DNA of 64,000 nucleotides. Source: Chamaecyparis obtusa (taxonomy: Eukaryota > Streptophyta > Pinopsida > Cupressales > Cupressaceae). The number at the start of each line of letters is the position of its first letter. Within the stretch, counting starts at the first letter, position 1. The stretch spans positions 1,321,001 to 1,385,000 of the forward strand of contig BSBK01000520.1 of assembly GCA_027943335.1 (NCBI GenBank). The letters are read 5' to 3'. A program made the position numbers and the translations under genes. Positions 23,799-36,613 of the stretch are shown one piece after another. Under the pieces are notes generated by a model. It was not told the origin of the DNA, made no database searches, and worked only from the letters and a program-made list of their open reading frames with translations.

Positions 23799-26700
23799 GC
23801 CAGTGGTCAGAGGGGAGCTACCTCAGAGCCTACAGTCGGTGATATGGGTAGATCCCATAGAGTGTTTGCAGTCATTGATAACCACCAGGCCGAGCACCAG
23901 GCCACGGTCATAGAGGCTACAGGTATGATTCAGGGTATCAGTGTATCTATCTTATTTGATTCAGGAGCCACAGACTCCTTTATTTCCCCATAGGTAGTGG
24001 AGCGTTGCAAGCTAGTGGTAGTTAGAAAGGATGTCAGTTGGGAGGTCGAGTTAGCCTCAGGAGCTAGGGTTTCTGTTAGTTCCTTAGTTCATAGTTGTCA
24101 GATTCAGATGGGAGACTTAATCACAATGTCTGATCTCCGCATCACCCCTCTAGGTTCTTATGATGTAGTCCTTGGCATGGATTGGCTATATGCCCACAGT
24201 GCCAAGATGGATTGTCGACAGAAGAGGGTTGAGTGCGTTGATGATCATGGTACTTCCATGGTGATATTTTGAGTACAGAGACCTATATCCCTTCACATGA
24301 TTTCTGCTATGCAGCTTAGGTGGTGTGTGCGGAAGGGGTGTCAGTTATTTGCCATCACCATTAGTGATAGAGAGGAGGATTCAGAGGGGGAGCCTTCGCT
24401 CGAGGACTGTCCTATTCTTCAAGAGTTTGCAGATGTATTTCCTACCAAGTTACCTGGTATGCCTCCACCTAGGGCAGTTGATTTTCATATAGACCTTGTA
24501 CTAGGAGCCGAGCCTGTATCTAGAGCACCTTACAAGATGACCACACATGAGCTCAATGAGCTCAAGATTTAGTTAGAAGAGCTCTTGGAGAAAGGGCATA
24601 TTCGACCTAGTGTATCACCTTGGGGTGCACTAGTGATTTTTGTGAAGAAGAAGGATGGATCACTTAGATTGTGCATTGACTATCGACAATTGAATAAAGT
24701 AACAATTAAGAATCAATACCCACTCCCCAGGATCGATGATTTATTTGATTAGTTGCAGGGTGCCCGAGTATTCTCAAAGATAGATCTGAAGTCAGGGTAC
24801 CATCAGTTACGGCTTGTGGAGAGTGATATCCACAAGACTTCTTTTCATATGAGGTATGGTCACTATGAGTTCACAGTGGTGCCATTTGGCCTCACAAATG
24901 CTCCAGCCATGTTCATGAGCCTCATGAATAGAGTATTTCATACATTCTTGGATAAGTTTGTGGTAGTATTCCTTGATGATATTCTGATATATTCTCGTAA
25001 TGAGGAGGAGCATGAGGAGCATCTGAGATAGGTTTTGCAGTGCTTGAGAGAGAATCAGTTATATGGCAGCTTGTCAAAATGTGCATTCTTTAGATCTAAG
25101 GTACATTATCTTGGTCATGTTATATTCGGTGATGGGATCTCTGTGGACCCATCGAAGATTAGAGCCATTATGGATTGGCCAGCACCCACCAGTGTCACTA
25201 AGGTTAGGATTTTTATGGGCTTAGCGGGCTATTATAGGCACTTTGTGATGGGGTTTTCTAGGATAGCGCATCCCATTACTTCCCTTCAGAGAAAGGGGAA
25301 AAAGTATGTATGGACAGAGTAGTGTGAGAGGGCTTTTCAAGAGCTCAAGAGAGCTCTCACTAGTGCTCCGATTTTAGCAGTGCCAGATCCTTCAGCAGAC
25401 TTTGTTGTGTGCACTGATGCATCTTTGGATGGTTTAGGAGTAGTCCTTATGTAGGATGGGCATCCTATAGCTTTCAAGTCAAGGCAGCTAAAGACCCATG
25501 AGCTCAATTATCCTACTCATGATCTAGAGCTTGCAGCAGTAGTTCATGCCTTGGTGAGATGGTGACATTTTCTTCTAGGTCACCGATTTGAGCTCCATTC
25601 AGATCACCAGAGCCTTTAGTACATCTTTTCACAGCCCAATCTTAATGCTAGGCAAAGGAGATGGATGGATTTTTTATGTGAGTATGATTTTGATGTTCAT
25701 TACATCAAGGGGAAAGAGAATGTTGTTGCAGATGCCTTAAGTAGGAGGCGGCACGAGCTCTCCTCTATGGTTTTAGGTTCAGCTTTGAGGGAGCGCATTT
25801 TGCATCACTTACCAGAGGATGGATTCTATGTAGAGGTTTTTCAGATTGTTCGTGCTCAGAGGTCCCTTGAGGGGAGATTTTTAGAGTATTCTTTAGAGTC
25901 CGATGGACTCCTATGTCATAGAGGATGCATCTATGTACCCTCTTCAGGAGACTTGCGAGAGTTTATTGTACTTGAGGCACATAGAGCACCTTATGCAGCT
26001 CACCCAGGAGTTAAGAAGCTGCATGTTGATCTGAGATAGTTGTATCATTGGCCGGGCATGAGATTGCAGATTGCCAGCATAGTGGCTAGATGCCTAGAGT
26101 GTCAGAGAGTTAAAGCTGAGCACAGTCATCTAGGTGGGCTCCTACAGCCACATGAGATTGCCGAGTGGAAGTGGGATACTATATCCATGGACTTCATTGT
26201 TGGTCTTCCTATGTCTTCTCACCACCATGATGCCATCTTGGTGATGGTCGACACATTGACCAAGGTTGCCCACTTTTCACCCCTACGTACTACATTCACA
26301 GCATGAGATGTAGCGTAGGTGTTTTTGCAGGATATTGTCAGACTTCATGACATTCCTCATAAGATCATCTCTAATAGAGACTCCTTGTTCACATCAACCT
26401 TTTGGAGAGAGCTACAGGAAGCATTGGGCACTAGGCTCAATTTTGGTATGACATGTCACCCTCAGACAGATGGGCAGATAGAGAGGGTTAACTAGTTGTT
26501 AGAGGATATATTACGTATGTGATGGACCATCAGGTCAAGTGGGAGGAATACCTACATCCGGTAGAGTTTTCCTATAACACTGGGCATCATTCGTCTATTG
26601 GTATGCTGCCATATCAGGCCTTATATGGTAGACCTTGCAGGACACCACTGAGTTGGGATAGGATCAAGGATAGGATATCTATTGGACCTCAGTTGGTCAA

Positions 26701-27240
26701 GGATATGGAGCAATAGGTGGTCTTGATTAGACAGCACCTTAGAGAGGCCCAGGATTGATAGAAGAAGTATACTGATGCAAAGAGGGTAGACCATGAGTAC
26801 ATGGTTGGTGATAGGGTCTTCTTGAGAGTGCGACTACATAAGAGTCCAATCCGCTTTGGAAAGGGCTCTAAGTTAGCACCTCGCTTTGTTGGACCATTTG
26901 AGATATTGGAGAGGATAGGACCAGTTGCCTACCGTTTAGCGTTGCCACCTAGCCTGTCACACATTCATGATGTGTTTCATGTATCTGTGCTACAAAAATA
27001 TATTTATGAAAAGTCTCACATTATAGACTGGGATGCCTTGTAGGTCGAGTCAGACGGACAGATAGCTTTGGATCCCATTCACATTTTGGGCCAACGGACC
27101 CTGGCACTACGAGGCAGAGAGCTGGACCAAGTTAGGGTCCAGTGGGATTGTTATGATGAGGTCATGGCTTCATGGGAGGATACAACATAGATGAGATCAT
27201 AGTAACCATACCTTTTTTATGAACTCCAGGAGGAAGTTCA
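23742..27240 (+). pseudogene. pol: Gypsy pol: protease, RT, RNase H, integrase, chromodomain-like tail (decayed)
   Basis: One frame runs from 23742 to about 26520, then shifts by an indel near 26520. Protease: the active-site triad region DSGAT is at 23958. Reverse transcriptase: LCIDYRQLN near 24670 and the catalytic FLDD at 24969-24980. RNase H: CTDAS near 25410. Integrase: the HHCC zinc region spans about 25974-26118 and MDFIVGLP follows near 26188. The second catalytic Asp, expected at 26373, reads Asn. The Glu region is near 26478. The tail at 26801-27190 has the HDVFHVSVLQKY motif and a degenerate chromodomain-like end. The main frame has 13 stops, ten TAG and three TGA, most where Gln or Arg is expected. 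It is inactive. Confidence 0.95.
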
Positions 27241-27245
27241 TGCCT

Positions 27246-27257
27246 AGGGGGGGAGGA
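27246..27257 (+). promoter_or_regulatory. Polypurine tract of element G
   Basis: AGGGGGGGAGGA immediately before the TG of the 3' LTR. Confidence 0.92.
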
Positions 27258-30200
27258 TGTGAGGCCTCACCCTGACCCGTCATAGCAACTTTCCTTTTCT
27301 GCATTTTGATACAGTGATACACTTGTTGATCTATTTTGGATTGAGACTCGAGATACGATATTTTTATGGTGATTATTATATTATGTATGTGTGGATGTGA
27401 ATCTAGAGTACATCATGATTTTGATTATGCATGGTTGTTAGAGTAAATTATTCATGTTAGATTTGATTACTGCACATGATGATTATGTATGTATGATGTT
27501 TGAATATTATTGAATGGGAAATTGTGATTTCAATTGAGCTATACATATTGAGTTATGATACTAAATAGAAAATTGAATATGTATATTTCATGTAATGTTA
27601 TCATCTTGAACTACTGATGCTCGATGTGAAGTGTGCAGGCAAGAGAACCATGGAATTATCGGAGAACCAAGGTTAAACACATGTGAACTGAGTAAACCAA
27701 GGCTTAGTCAAATGTGGGACTACAAAGCCTCATTGTAATGTAAACTTGTTGTAAAAGTGAATTTTCATGTGCATTAGTAGTTAGCTTCGTGTTGTCATTC
27801 ATGGCATTTGTATGTAATGTGCAATTGTTAGTGTCACTTGACACTTGTAATGTGCTCATTTAAATTTATTTTATTCCAGCCACTTCTAGAGGCCAATAAG
27901 AAGTTCTAAGGGTCATTTTTGGCATAATTTAAGTATCTTAATGTTAGAGGTATGGGTTAGGAAGGTTTTGAGCATATCCTAAACCCCTCTAGAGACTTTG
28001 GCAACCCTTTTTTGGACCCATTTACCCTTACCTACGAGATTTGATGGATCTTGACCCTTACCCAACTTCACCTTTCCTTCCAATCAAGCATTAATCATGG
28101 GGGGACAAGGAAAATCAAGGAGACCTTAGAGTCAAATCTGCAATTATGATTGGTGGGTGGGTAGAATTTGGAGCCCTTTTTAGAGGCCTTGGATAGAATT
28201 AGAGGGTGTTCACCCACTCTCTAATTTTAGAGACTTTAGGGTTTTGGAGGAGGAAGAAAAAGTGGATAGCTCATCTCAACTATCAATTTCCATCACACTT
28301 GTGAAGGTTGGTCTCTCATTTCCATGGAGGTTTTCTTGTTTATGTTCAATAGATTAGTTGTCTTCATGCTCTTTCATGTGTTTGAAGTGTATACTTGTTG
28401 TGTTATTGCATTGTATGGGAAGGGAATTTGATGTTGAAATTTATGTGCTTTCCTTTATTTTGCTTGAATGAGGGTGTTCATGTGTATGGGAGTCAGGCAT
28501 TACTCACCTCTTTCGGAAGAGGAAGAAGTGGCCTTGGGTGAAGGGGTTAGTTGGGCACTCCATGAGGTGAGAGTCTCTTCTCTTGCAGAAGAGGGAAAAA
28601 TTCATGGTGTATGGGAACCATGAAGCCATTGAAATCTTTGTATCATAAAGATGTTGACAAGCATCATGAAGCCATTGCAATCTTTGTATCATAAAGATGT
28701 TGACAAGCATTGTTGTGTATGTAAGATGGATTTGTAGCCTTGAAGAGGCAATGAGATATCCTTGTTGAGGAATTTGTGGAAGCAATGGCATTCTCCCCTT
28801 GGAAAAGCCCACCTTCACCCTTCTTCAATGAGCTTGCAAAGTTCATTTGTGCAGCCTTGGAGGGAGTAATTTGTTGTTATTGCATGTGTGAGGAATTGTA
28901 AGCATCTTGTTGTTTGATGTATCCCATTTATCCTTGGTTCTCCAAGCTTGGGGGTGGTCTCATAAGAGACCTAGGTTGGGTGGTGAGCACCCATGGTTCT
29001 CTCTTCTCTATTGCAGGTTTGGAAGCCAAAGACTTATGTGGAAAAAGGTTGAAGAAATCCGCTCCTTGATATTCTTGTAGCAAACCTTCATGTGTTGTTG
29101 CATTGGTGATCTTGAAGAAGATCCCTCTCTCATTGTACATTGTGAAGTATTCCCATTATTGAGTCCATGGTGAAGTGGTGGATGTATGTGAAATGGCATA
29201 TGTATTGTGATGAAGTGAAATTTGTAATCTTTATGTTTGTTCTCTCATTGAACATCTTCTTCAATTGTATCATGTAAAGGAAAAGTGAAGCTCCTTCATC
29301 ATAGAGATTTTGTAATGAATTTGATAAGAGGACTATAATGAAAATACAATGCATTTATATTATGTTTATTGGAATTGATTTCTTAAATAATGGAGTGGTT
29401 TTTTTTATGAAATGATATTCAAGATTATGGAAAGGAAATGTGATAGTCTTCAATGTCTTTTAAAGTTTAACTTATGCATGGTTATGATAGGTTCTCTATT
29501 ATAGTTTGAAGAATTGTCCTAGTTATATTAACAAATTCAAATGAACTTAATTCTATGCTCAGATCTCATCAAATGCAATAGGGAGATAGAGTGCAATAAC
29601 ATAATTGATATTATTGAAAACCTCTACAATAACACTCTAATTCATCAACCTCAAAGGTTTATTAATTCTCATATAGTTGCCCTCAATAACTCAAATGAAA
29701 CAAATGTGATAGGATGAAGGAAACTATGTTTTTGTTAACATAGACACTTCCAAAATTTTAGAGAGCATTTTGCTCTCTGGAAATTGTATGGAGACATCAA
29801 TATTCTCATATTACATAGAGAATATTCCACTCTAACCAATTAGACATTAATTAGAATTAACTTCATCTAAAACATCTCCTAAAACAACTTTTAACCTAAA
29901 GTCTTTGGCAATATAATGTTTATAAACTAACATGCCTTAAAGGTCCCTTTAATATCACCTCCCACTTGCTAGTGGACTCCACCTAAGCCTTCTCCATGCA
30001 TAGGTGATGGGGAGGGAATTAAAATAAGTTAAATTTTCCATCTTATAAGACCCCCTGCGTAGGTAGAAGGGCCACTTAAAAAAAAAACACCAACTTATAA
30101 TTGAATGCTTTGTCCTTGAGCTGACATGGCTTACTTTCTCATTCACTTTTCAAAATTCTCCTCTCTCCAAGCGTACCTATCTCTGACATGGGGATTTAAA

Positions 30201-31559
30201 CATATTTCCTCTTGTCAAAAAGTACCTCCTTCCTTGGCAGGCACACCCTCCACTTGGCTTGTCCTTGGGAAAACTAAACACCTTTTTGGAGCCTTGCTTT
30301 GACTTGCAAATCAATCTTAACTTATGTTTCCCTTTTGTACTCCTTGGTACCTGCAAAAATTGCTTCATGATGTGAGTGGGACCCAATTAAATCTTGTCCC
30401 CCTTGTTCTCCCCTTGGGATGCACCCCCTTTTGATTTGAGTCTTCTTGTATGTGGGGGGCACTTAATAGGTTGGTAGGTTGGCTAGATAGTAGTAGATTA
30501 GTCTTTGGTGTTTTTTTTAATTGTTTCTTTTATGATGATATTATATGTATAATGGTAATTACTTATTGTTTTAGGTAAATAGTTTAGTAGAATTTTCTTA
30601 TATAAATATGTATTGGAACTTTCCTATTAATTTAGGAGATTAAGTTTTTAGGGAGAGTGTGATAGGATATTAGGTTAGTTAGGGATTTAGTAGCTGGTAA
30701 GGGTTACTTGATATTTGTAAATTATGGGTGAGATTAACTATTTTTCTTTGTCATAATCCCTTAGGTAATAATTTTAGTTAATTAGTCAATACACTAGTCT
30801 ATAGTCTTGGATTATGGTTGATAGAACATTCTGATAATTGAATAATCATTGTAATTTGTTAAATGTATCCTAGTAGAGTTACATTATAAGTTAAGGGAGT
30901 AATGTGTTTCACTCTAGTCAATCATGATATAATTTGTTAACTTGATAGATTATTCTATTTAGTAAAATAAGAACTTGATAGTAGAACAATTACTCTAGGA
31001 TAAGTTGATAAATCTTTTGGCTATTAGAATTGTATACTAATGTATGTTTTAGGACCTCTAATCTTACCTTACTTGAGTAACTTTAACATGTATTAATCTT
31101 GAATGACATAGACAAAGATCTTTGATCAGTAACGAACCAAATCAAACCCTGTCGGTATGAAATAAATTATTAACATGATAGCATCCTTGTTTTAACTAAT
31201 ATTTTGATACATGAATTTACTCCAACTTTTGATCCTAGAAAGAAATGAACATATGACATTTGAACATAATGACCTAGGTATACTTCACTGTGTTAGTGGT
31301 TAGACATTGACTTTGATTAGGGAGTAGACCGATGCCCTAGACATTCAGATTGCACCCGGAGCATGAGCTCTTTTGGATGTTATGAAGTCTAGGGTCCCCA
31401 CCTTTCGAGGTCTAACTCTTACTACATCAGTTAATAACTTGAACCTGGATTGCACCTGGCATAGCTGATGTTTAGTCTCCTTTTAACCTTTCCTTCCCTT
31501 TTTCCTTTAAAAAAAAATTATTAGTTAGATTTTTTTTTCTGTTTATTTTGGGCATGACA
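27258..31559 (+). repeat. Element G 3' LTR, 4302 bp
   Basis: Partner of 18111-22411. It has the same termini, 46-bp duplication (28619-28710) and TATA-like site (30599-30608). Only scattered substitutions separate the copies. Confidence 0.97.
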
Positions 31560-31564
31560 GAAAT
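31560..31564. repeat. Target site duplication GAAAT, right of G
   Basis: Matches 18106-18110 exactly. Confidence 0.95.
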
Positions 31565-31740
31565 ATTGCAGGATGCACATACCAAGCGATGAGCAAAGAA
31601 AGAATTAAGAAACTATTGAGCAAATGAGAAATGATATGAAAAAAACATGGAAGAAGAAAGAAGAGGGAAGCAATAGTGAAGCCAATGCACCTGAGATCAC
31701 CCAATCTGATGGATCAGGTGATCACACTACTTCGAACTAA
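31565..31740 (+). pseudogene. Element 2 ORF1, 3' remainder after the G insertion
   Basis: The first codons complete the last zinc-knuckle region broken at 18110. A short charged tail follows to a TAA at 31738-31740. With the interruption and earlier stops it is not functional. Confidence 0.65.
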
Positions 31741-32369
31741 GGAAGGAAGGTATGTATGGAATTTAGTACTATAATGTTTTAATCTTATATCAGTTCCTAA
31801 TATTTGTTGAGAAAAAGTCCATATCTACATAGATTAAGATGCATTAGGAAAGATTTGAGAAAAGGACTATACTACATATTTTATGATGAGCATAAGTATT
31901 CTAGACTATAGTGAACAAGTTACTAATGTATTTTGAGTACCTGTGATAGCCGAGATATGATGTACACCAAGCTGTAACTGAATGGTTGTATCAAGCGAGC
32001 TTATTTTGATCGAGTTTAACATGAGATTGTTGAGACAGATGTATCTCACCTACAAAGTGTACAAATCATTAATGAAGCCCTAATCTAATTGTTTGAAGTC
32101 CATAAAGTAGGAAGTTACTATTTATTTCATTCCACCAAGTGAATTGAGAATTTTTAGAGTGATTCATAAGGTGAGTAACTAGTGCGATTAGTGCTAAGTA
32201 CAATTTGCAAAAATCTTCATAGCATGTCATTGATAAAACATATGAAGAACACTCATGCAAGGTATTTTAATGAGTAAATATTTTCATTACTTTAACCCTT
32301 AAGTGGTAAGACAAGGCATCATCATCATCTATTGTAATGAAGAAGTAAAAAATGGGGTATTTAATGTTC
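31741..32369. other. Spacer between ORF1 and ORF2 of element 2
   Basis: AT-rich, no supported coding. Elements 1, 3 and 4 have a spacer of about 300-540 bp at the same place, so a gap between the two ORFs is a shared design. Confidence 0.55.
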
Positions 32370-33290
32370 AATTAGTGAGGAATAAGGCGTGCAAGCCACA
32401 GAGGTTTCAGGCCATTCCGAAAAGTGCAATCATGGGAGATCTGACTGAGCCATGTCATCAATTCTAAAGAAATTATTAATGATAAATGATATTCATTCAT
32501 GTTATATGTGCAATATTGGAGAAATCAGCGATTATGAACTAAGAGAGGCATACAAGATACTATGTAGCAATGGGGTGTTGAAGCGGGAACACTAGGAGGT
32601 TTCTGAGCAAGGGTTGGTTCATGCCCTTGAATTTTTCCAAAATTTCAAAGTAGAATGGACCAAGATTGTATTGAGCATGGTACATGATATGAAAATATGG
32701 CTGCAGGATGGACTAGTCCAAATCACCAAAGACATGATTCACTGAGTAACTAGATACCCTAAAATTCTTGGGAAGAAAATAATGTGATGTCAAAGCAAGG
32801 AGGAAATTCAAACAAACACATAGACAATATGGAACAAGTGAGGCATGACTATCTCTACTATCACTAACCTAGAAATTGAGTTTTCAGTAAGGGTGACACC
32901 ACATAAATTTTATCAGTCAAGTTAGTTTCATAGTGTCCCATGTATGGCAGTGGACCAAGCTTGGAAGATAATAAAGAAGGATCACACATATGACCTTTTC
33001 GAGCTCCAACTAACACAACTTTCTGAGAATCTTACAATAATCTAGAAAGAAAATAATTCAATGTGTAAGTTCATATCCCTACTTATTTGTGTATTCTTCT
33101 ACATTTAGAAAAGTTTTCCTACTGCTGGAGGAGTAGAATTGGATAAGAGTAGACCAGTGACAATATAAATTAATGACTTTATTAGGTAAATGGGTGATAA
33201 CTTTGAAATCATCATGGAGAATTACTTTCTTGGGTTTAAGAATAAAATGAGGAAAAGAAGTAGAAATATTGTATCCTTAGTAGATAAATG
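32370..33290 (+). pseudogene. Element 2 ORF2, N-terminal part, cut by element 3
   Basis: Decayed coding DNA with frame changes and stops that aligns by eye with ORF2 of elements 1, 3 and 4. The block near 32480 corresponds to the EDIRSYIHC region of element 1. The block near 32650 (FKVEWTKIVLSMVHD, then VQITKDMIH) corresponds to the LSRYHDD region. The block at 33190-33290 (GFKNKMRKRSR) corresponds to the FQSKMQKRSR region. Element 3 then interrupts it at 33291. Function unknown. Confidence 0.65.
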
Positions 33291-34414
33291 TGTTAGGAAT
33301 GAGAACATTGAGAGGCAGGGGGGGGGGGTGAATCAGTGTTCATTGTATTTTATCTTTTTACTTAATCTTTAAACTGAACTCAAATGCTTAAGTATTGAAA
33401 TGAATATCCACATAAACATGAAACATAAAATCAACACATAACATCAATATGGTTAAGAGGAAACCCAAATAGGTAAAAACCCTAGTGGGAATTGACACCC
33501 ACTAATATTTTGTACTAGTGTTTTATGATCCTTGTTAGAAGATCCTTAACCCTATTAGGAGTTACTTTACAATGCATTAAGTATAGTAGATCTTGTCAAG
33601 GGTCAGACCCTACTAGGAGTCTTTTACAATAGTCCCTGTTAGGGGAGTGGACGCACTATCCTAGAGCTCACTGCTCAAGTGGTGAAGGCTAAATCCTTCT
33701 GATCTCAGATACACACTATATCTATTGGATGAACTATCACTATGACACTACTTTTTATATCAGTTCCTTTGATGCATTGATGCCTTGACATCTTGAAAAT
33801 CTCTAATACATCTTATAGTCTCTTTGCAAACTTCTACTCTTCTCATCACAACTCTATCTTCACTTCCATGTTAATTAAAATGGGCACATCTCAAATTTAT
33901 ATGCACATAAAAAATAACCAACTAGGTTGGCCCTTAAACCTATTACATACAATGCTTCAAAATGAATTGGCTCAAGCGTGTTTACAAAAAAACATATATA
34001 CATGTCAGCAACCTAATTACAATAGGTGCATATCCTTTACATCACTAGAATATAACCACAACTCAAAATGATAACAGTCAGTTGCTTACTCTATTCTTCA
34101 CTGGAACACACTGGCTGTGCAACTTCAACTTCCCGTATCTTTCTCATACTCTCATATCTAATTATGCACTCATAGAATAAGCATGAATATAGTCTAACCA
34201 ACTTAACTTCTAGGGCACACACCATAATTCAGTTGTACACACATGTGCTGATGCTCTGAGCTTCAAGAACTATGTACATTGTCTAGTCTTCAACACTTAG
34301 CTGAATTATGATCTTCTCATCAAGTGCACTGACTTCAAACTATTATATGACTTTTTTTCCATAATGACAACACTATATTAAGTCTTATACATTAGTATTT
34401 CCAATTTTCCAACA
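33291..34414 (-). repeat. Element 3 3' LTR
   Basis: 1124 bp, TGTTAGGAAT to CCAACA. It carries a G-run/TGAATCAGTG motif at 33311-33338 and a stem-loop at 33485-33502. Closely related to LTRs of elements 4 and 5. Confidence 0.9.
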
Positions 34415-34427
34415 ATCTCCCCCTTTT
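34415..34427 (-). promoter_or_regulatory. Polypurine tract of element 3
   Basis: ATCTCCCCCTTTT on the plus strand, adjoining the LTR. A second similar tract lies at 34558-34568. Confidence 0.8.
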
Positions 34428-34653
34428 TCATTAATGGCAACAAAGGAATATGACCAAGTTGCTAACTGTCCTTAATAAAAAAATTTTTTGTCTCCCTATA
34501 CATAAATTTCTATCTTATATCTCCTTATACATATCTATTATCCATAATATGTACATACTCCCCCTTTGACATTAATGAAAAAGGTGTATCAAAACTAAAT
34601 CTACAAGAACTTACTATGATAGTACATCTGGATATGCAATGTGAATTTATAAT

Positions 34654-35284
34654 CTATAGATGGGAACATAAAGCATACTGTAGATTCTCCATCTTCTCCA
34701 GATTAGTGCTAGGACCTTTATCATATGTCACCATGGTGGCATCAATCTCCTTGATGTTTTTATTGAGGATGTCTAATGAGGGTGCAAGAGCATTTCTTAG
34801 CTGAGTTTTCCAACCCCTTATCTTCATCATCTCTTTTCCTACTTTCTCAATCTTGTCTAACTGACCTTGGTAGACATTATTGCACATGTTTATATCCAAA
34901 GATGGATCCTCCATTGATTTCCTAATGTTGTTTATCATGGCTTCTACTTATTGTACCTTTTTGTATAGATCACTAGTTAACTTATCTTGGTTCATACATT
35001 TAGAAATGATTTTTCTTCCCTTTGCTACAAAATCCTTTAGGGATGCTTGACCAGCCTTTAGTGAGCTTAGGTCAAGTGCATAGTTGCTGACCAGTTCATT
35101 GAGCATTTTCTTCATATACTTCTCTTCTACAACTAAGGATGCAAATTCTTCTAGGCTAGAGAAGTTTCCCTTGAACTGTAAAATCACTAAACTGACATCA
35201 TCAACTGAGTTAAATTTAGACACTTTATTGTGTACATGTAACAAGCTGTTTAGAAAGTTCACTGATTCTACAAGGAGGAGATTC
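34654..35284 (-). pseudogene. Element 3 ORF2, C-terminal part
   Basis: Two open stretches (35262-34948 and 34938-34654) encode a charged helical C-terminus with VVEEKYMKKMLNEL and LSSLKAGQASLKDF, and then a segment with NALAPSLDILNKNIKEID. Both align closely with the C-terminus of element 4 ORF2 (37435-36614). Heptad-like spacing suggests coiled coil. The upstream part of the gene lies beyond element 4, at 42538. Function unknown. Confidence 0.7.
35280..35284. repeat. Target site duplication GATTC, left of element 4
   Basis: Repeated at 42533-42537. Confidence 0.9.
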
Positions 35285-36409
35285 TATTAGGAATGGGAAC
35301 ACTGAGAGGGGGGGAGATGAATTAGTGTTCATTGTATTTTAACTTTTCACTTTAATCTATATGCTGAACTTAAATGCTCAAGTACTAAAATATACATTCA
35401 CATAAACATGAAACATGAAACATGAAATCAACACATGACACCAATATGATTACGGGGAAACCCAAATAGGTAAAACCCCGGTGGGAATTGATACCCACTA
35501 ATATTTTGCACTAGTGTTTTGTGATCCTTGCTAGAAGATCATTTACCATGTTAGGAGTAGCTTTACAATGCTTTAAGTATAGTAGACCTTGTTAAGGGTC
35601 AGACCCTATTAGGAGTCTTTTATAATGATCCCTGTTAGGGAAGTGGACTCACTATCATAGAGCTCTCTACTTAAATGGTGAAGGCTACAACCTTCTGAAT
35701 TTAGATACACACTATATCTGTTGGTGCACTATCACTGTAACACTACTTTTCTAATTAGTTCCTTTGGTGTGTTGATGCTTTGACCTCTAGAAAAGATTTA
35801 ATACATCTTATGTTGTATTTGCATAGCTTTTCTCTACTTGTCATAATTCTATTACAACTTCCATGCCAAATACAATGGGTGCATCTTATATTTATATACT
35901 CATACAAACAAAAAAAATAGGTTGGCCCTATAACTAATTATAAACAACACTTCCAAATAAATTGGCTTAAGCGTGCTTAAAATTATACATATAAACATGT
36001 CTATAACCTAAATACAATGGGTGCATGGCCTTTACAACATTACGTTATAATCACAAACCAAACTGCTAACTATCAGCTCCATGCTCTGTTCTCTACTGGC
36101 ACACACTGGCTATGCAACTTCAACTGACTATAACTTTCACATCTTTGCATATGTACTTATGTGCTCATTGACTAAGCATAAGTATAGTCTAACAAGATTA
36201 ACTTCTAGGGTGCATACCATAATTCATCCGTACACACGTGTGTTGATGCTCTGAGTTGCAGAAACTCTATACACTATCTAGTCTTCAACACTTAACAGAA
36301 TTTTGATCTTTACAGTAAGTGCGCTGACTCCAAACTACTATATGACTTTGTTGCCATAATGAAAACACTATATCAAGTCATATACTTCAGTATAGACAAC
36401 TTTCCAACA
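35285..36409 (-). repeat. Element 4 3' LTR
   Basis: 1125 bp. The left terminus is TATTAGGAAT, a changed TGTTAGGAAT; the inner end is CCAACA. Stem-loop at 35481-35498. Confidence 0.9.
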
Positions 36410-36421
36410 ATCTCCCCCTTT
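36410..36421 (-). promoter_or_regulatory. Polypurine tract of element 4
   Basis: ATCTCCCCCTTT on the plus strand, next to the LTR. A similar second tract (ACTCCCCCTTTG) is at 36556-36567. Confidence 0.8.
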
Positions 36422-36613
36422 GTCATTGATGGCAACAAATGAATATGGCCAAGTTGCTAACTATTCCTTTACACAAAAAATTTTGTCTTCTAAACATTTT
36501 TATACATAATCTTATATCTCCCTATACATATATATACTCCATATTCTATACACAACTCCCCCTTTGACATTAATGGAAAAGGTGCATCAAAAAACTTTAT
36601 ATACACATACTCA

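Larger units (their letters stand above)
18111..31559 (+). mobile_element. Element G: Ty3/gypsy LTR retrotransposon, chromovirus-like, full length
   Basis: 13,449 bp with two LTRs of 4.3 kb, GAAAT duplications, a tRNA-Met primer-binding site, a polypurine tract and gag-pol in the order gag, protease, reverse transcriptase, RNase H, integrase. That domain order defines Ty3/gypsy. The C-terminal extension after integrase resembles a degenerate chromodomain, and long LTRs of this size are known in the Tekay/Del group; that assignment is tentative. All genes are riddled with stops, so it is inactive, but its LTRs remain very similar. It is younger than element 2, whose ORF1 it interrupts. Confidence 0.95.
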
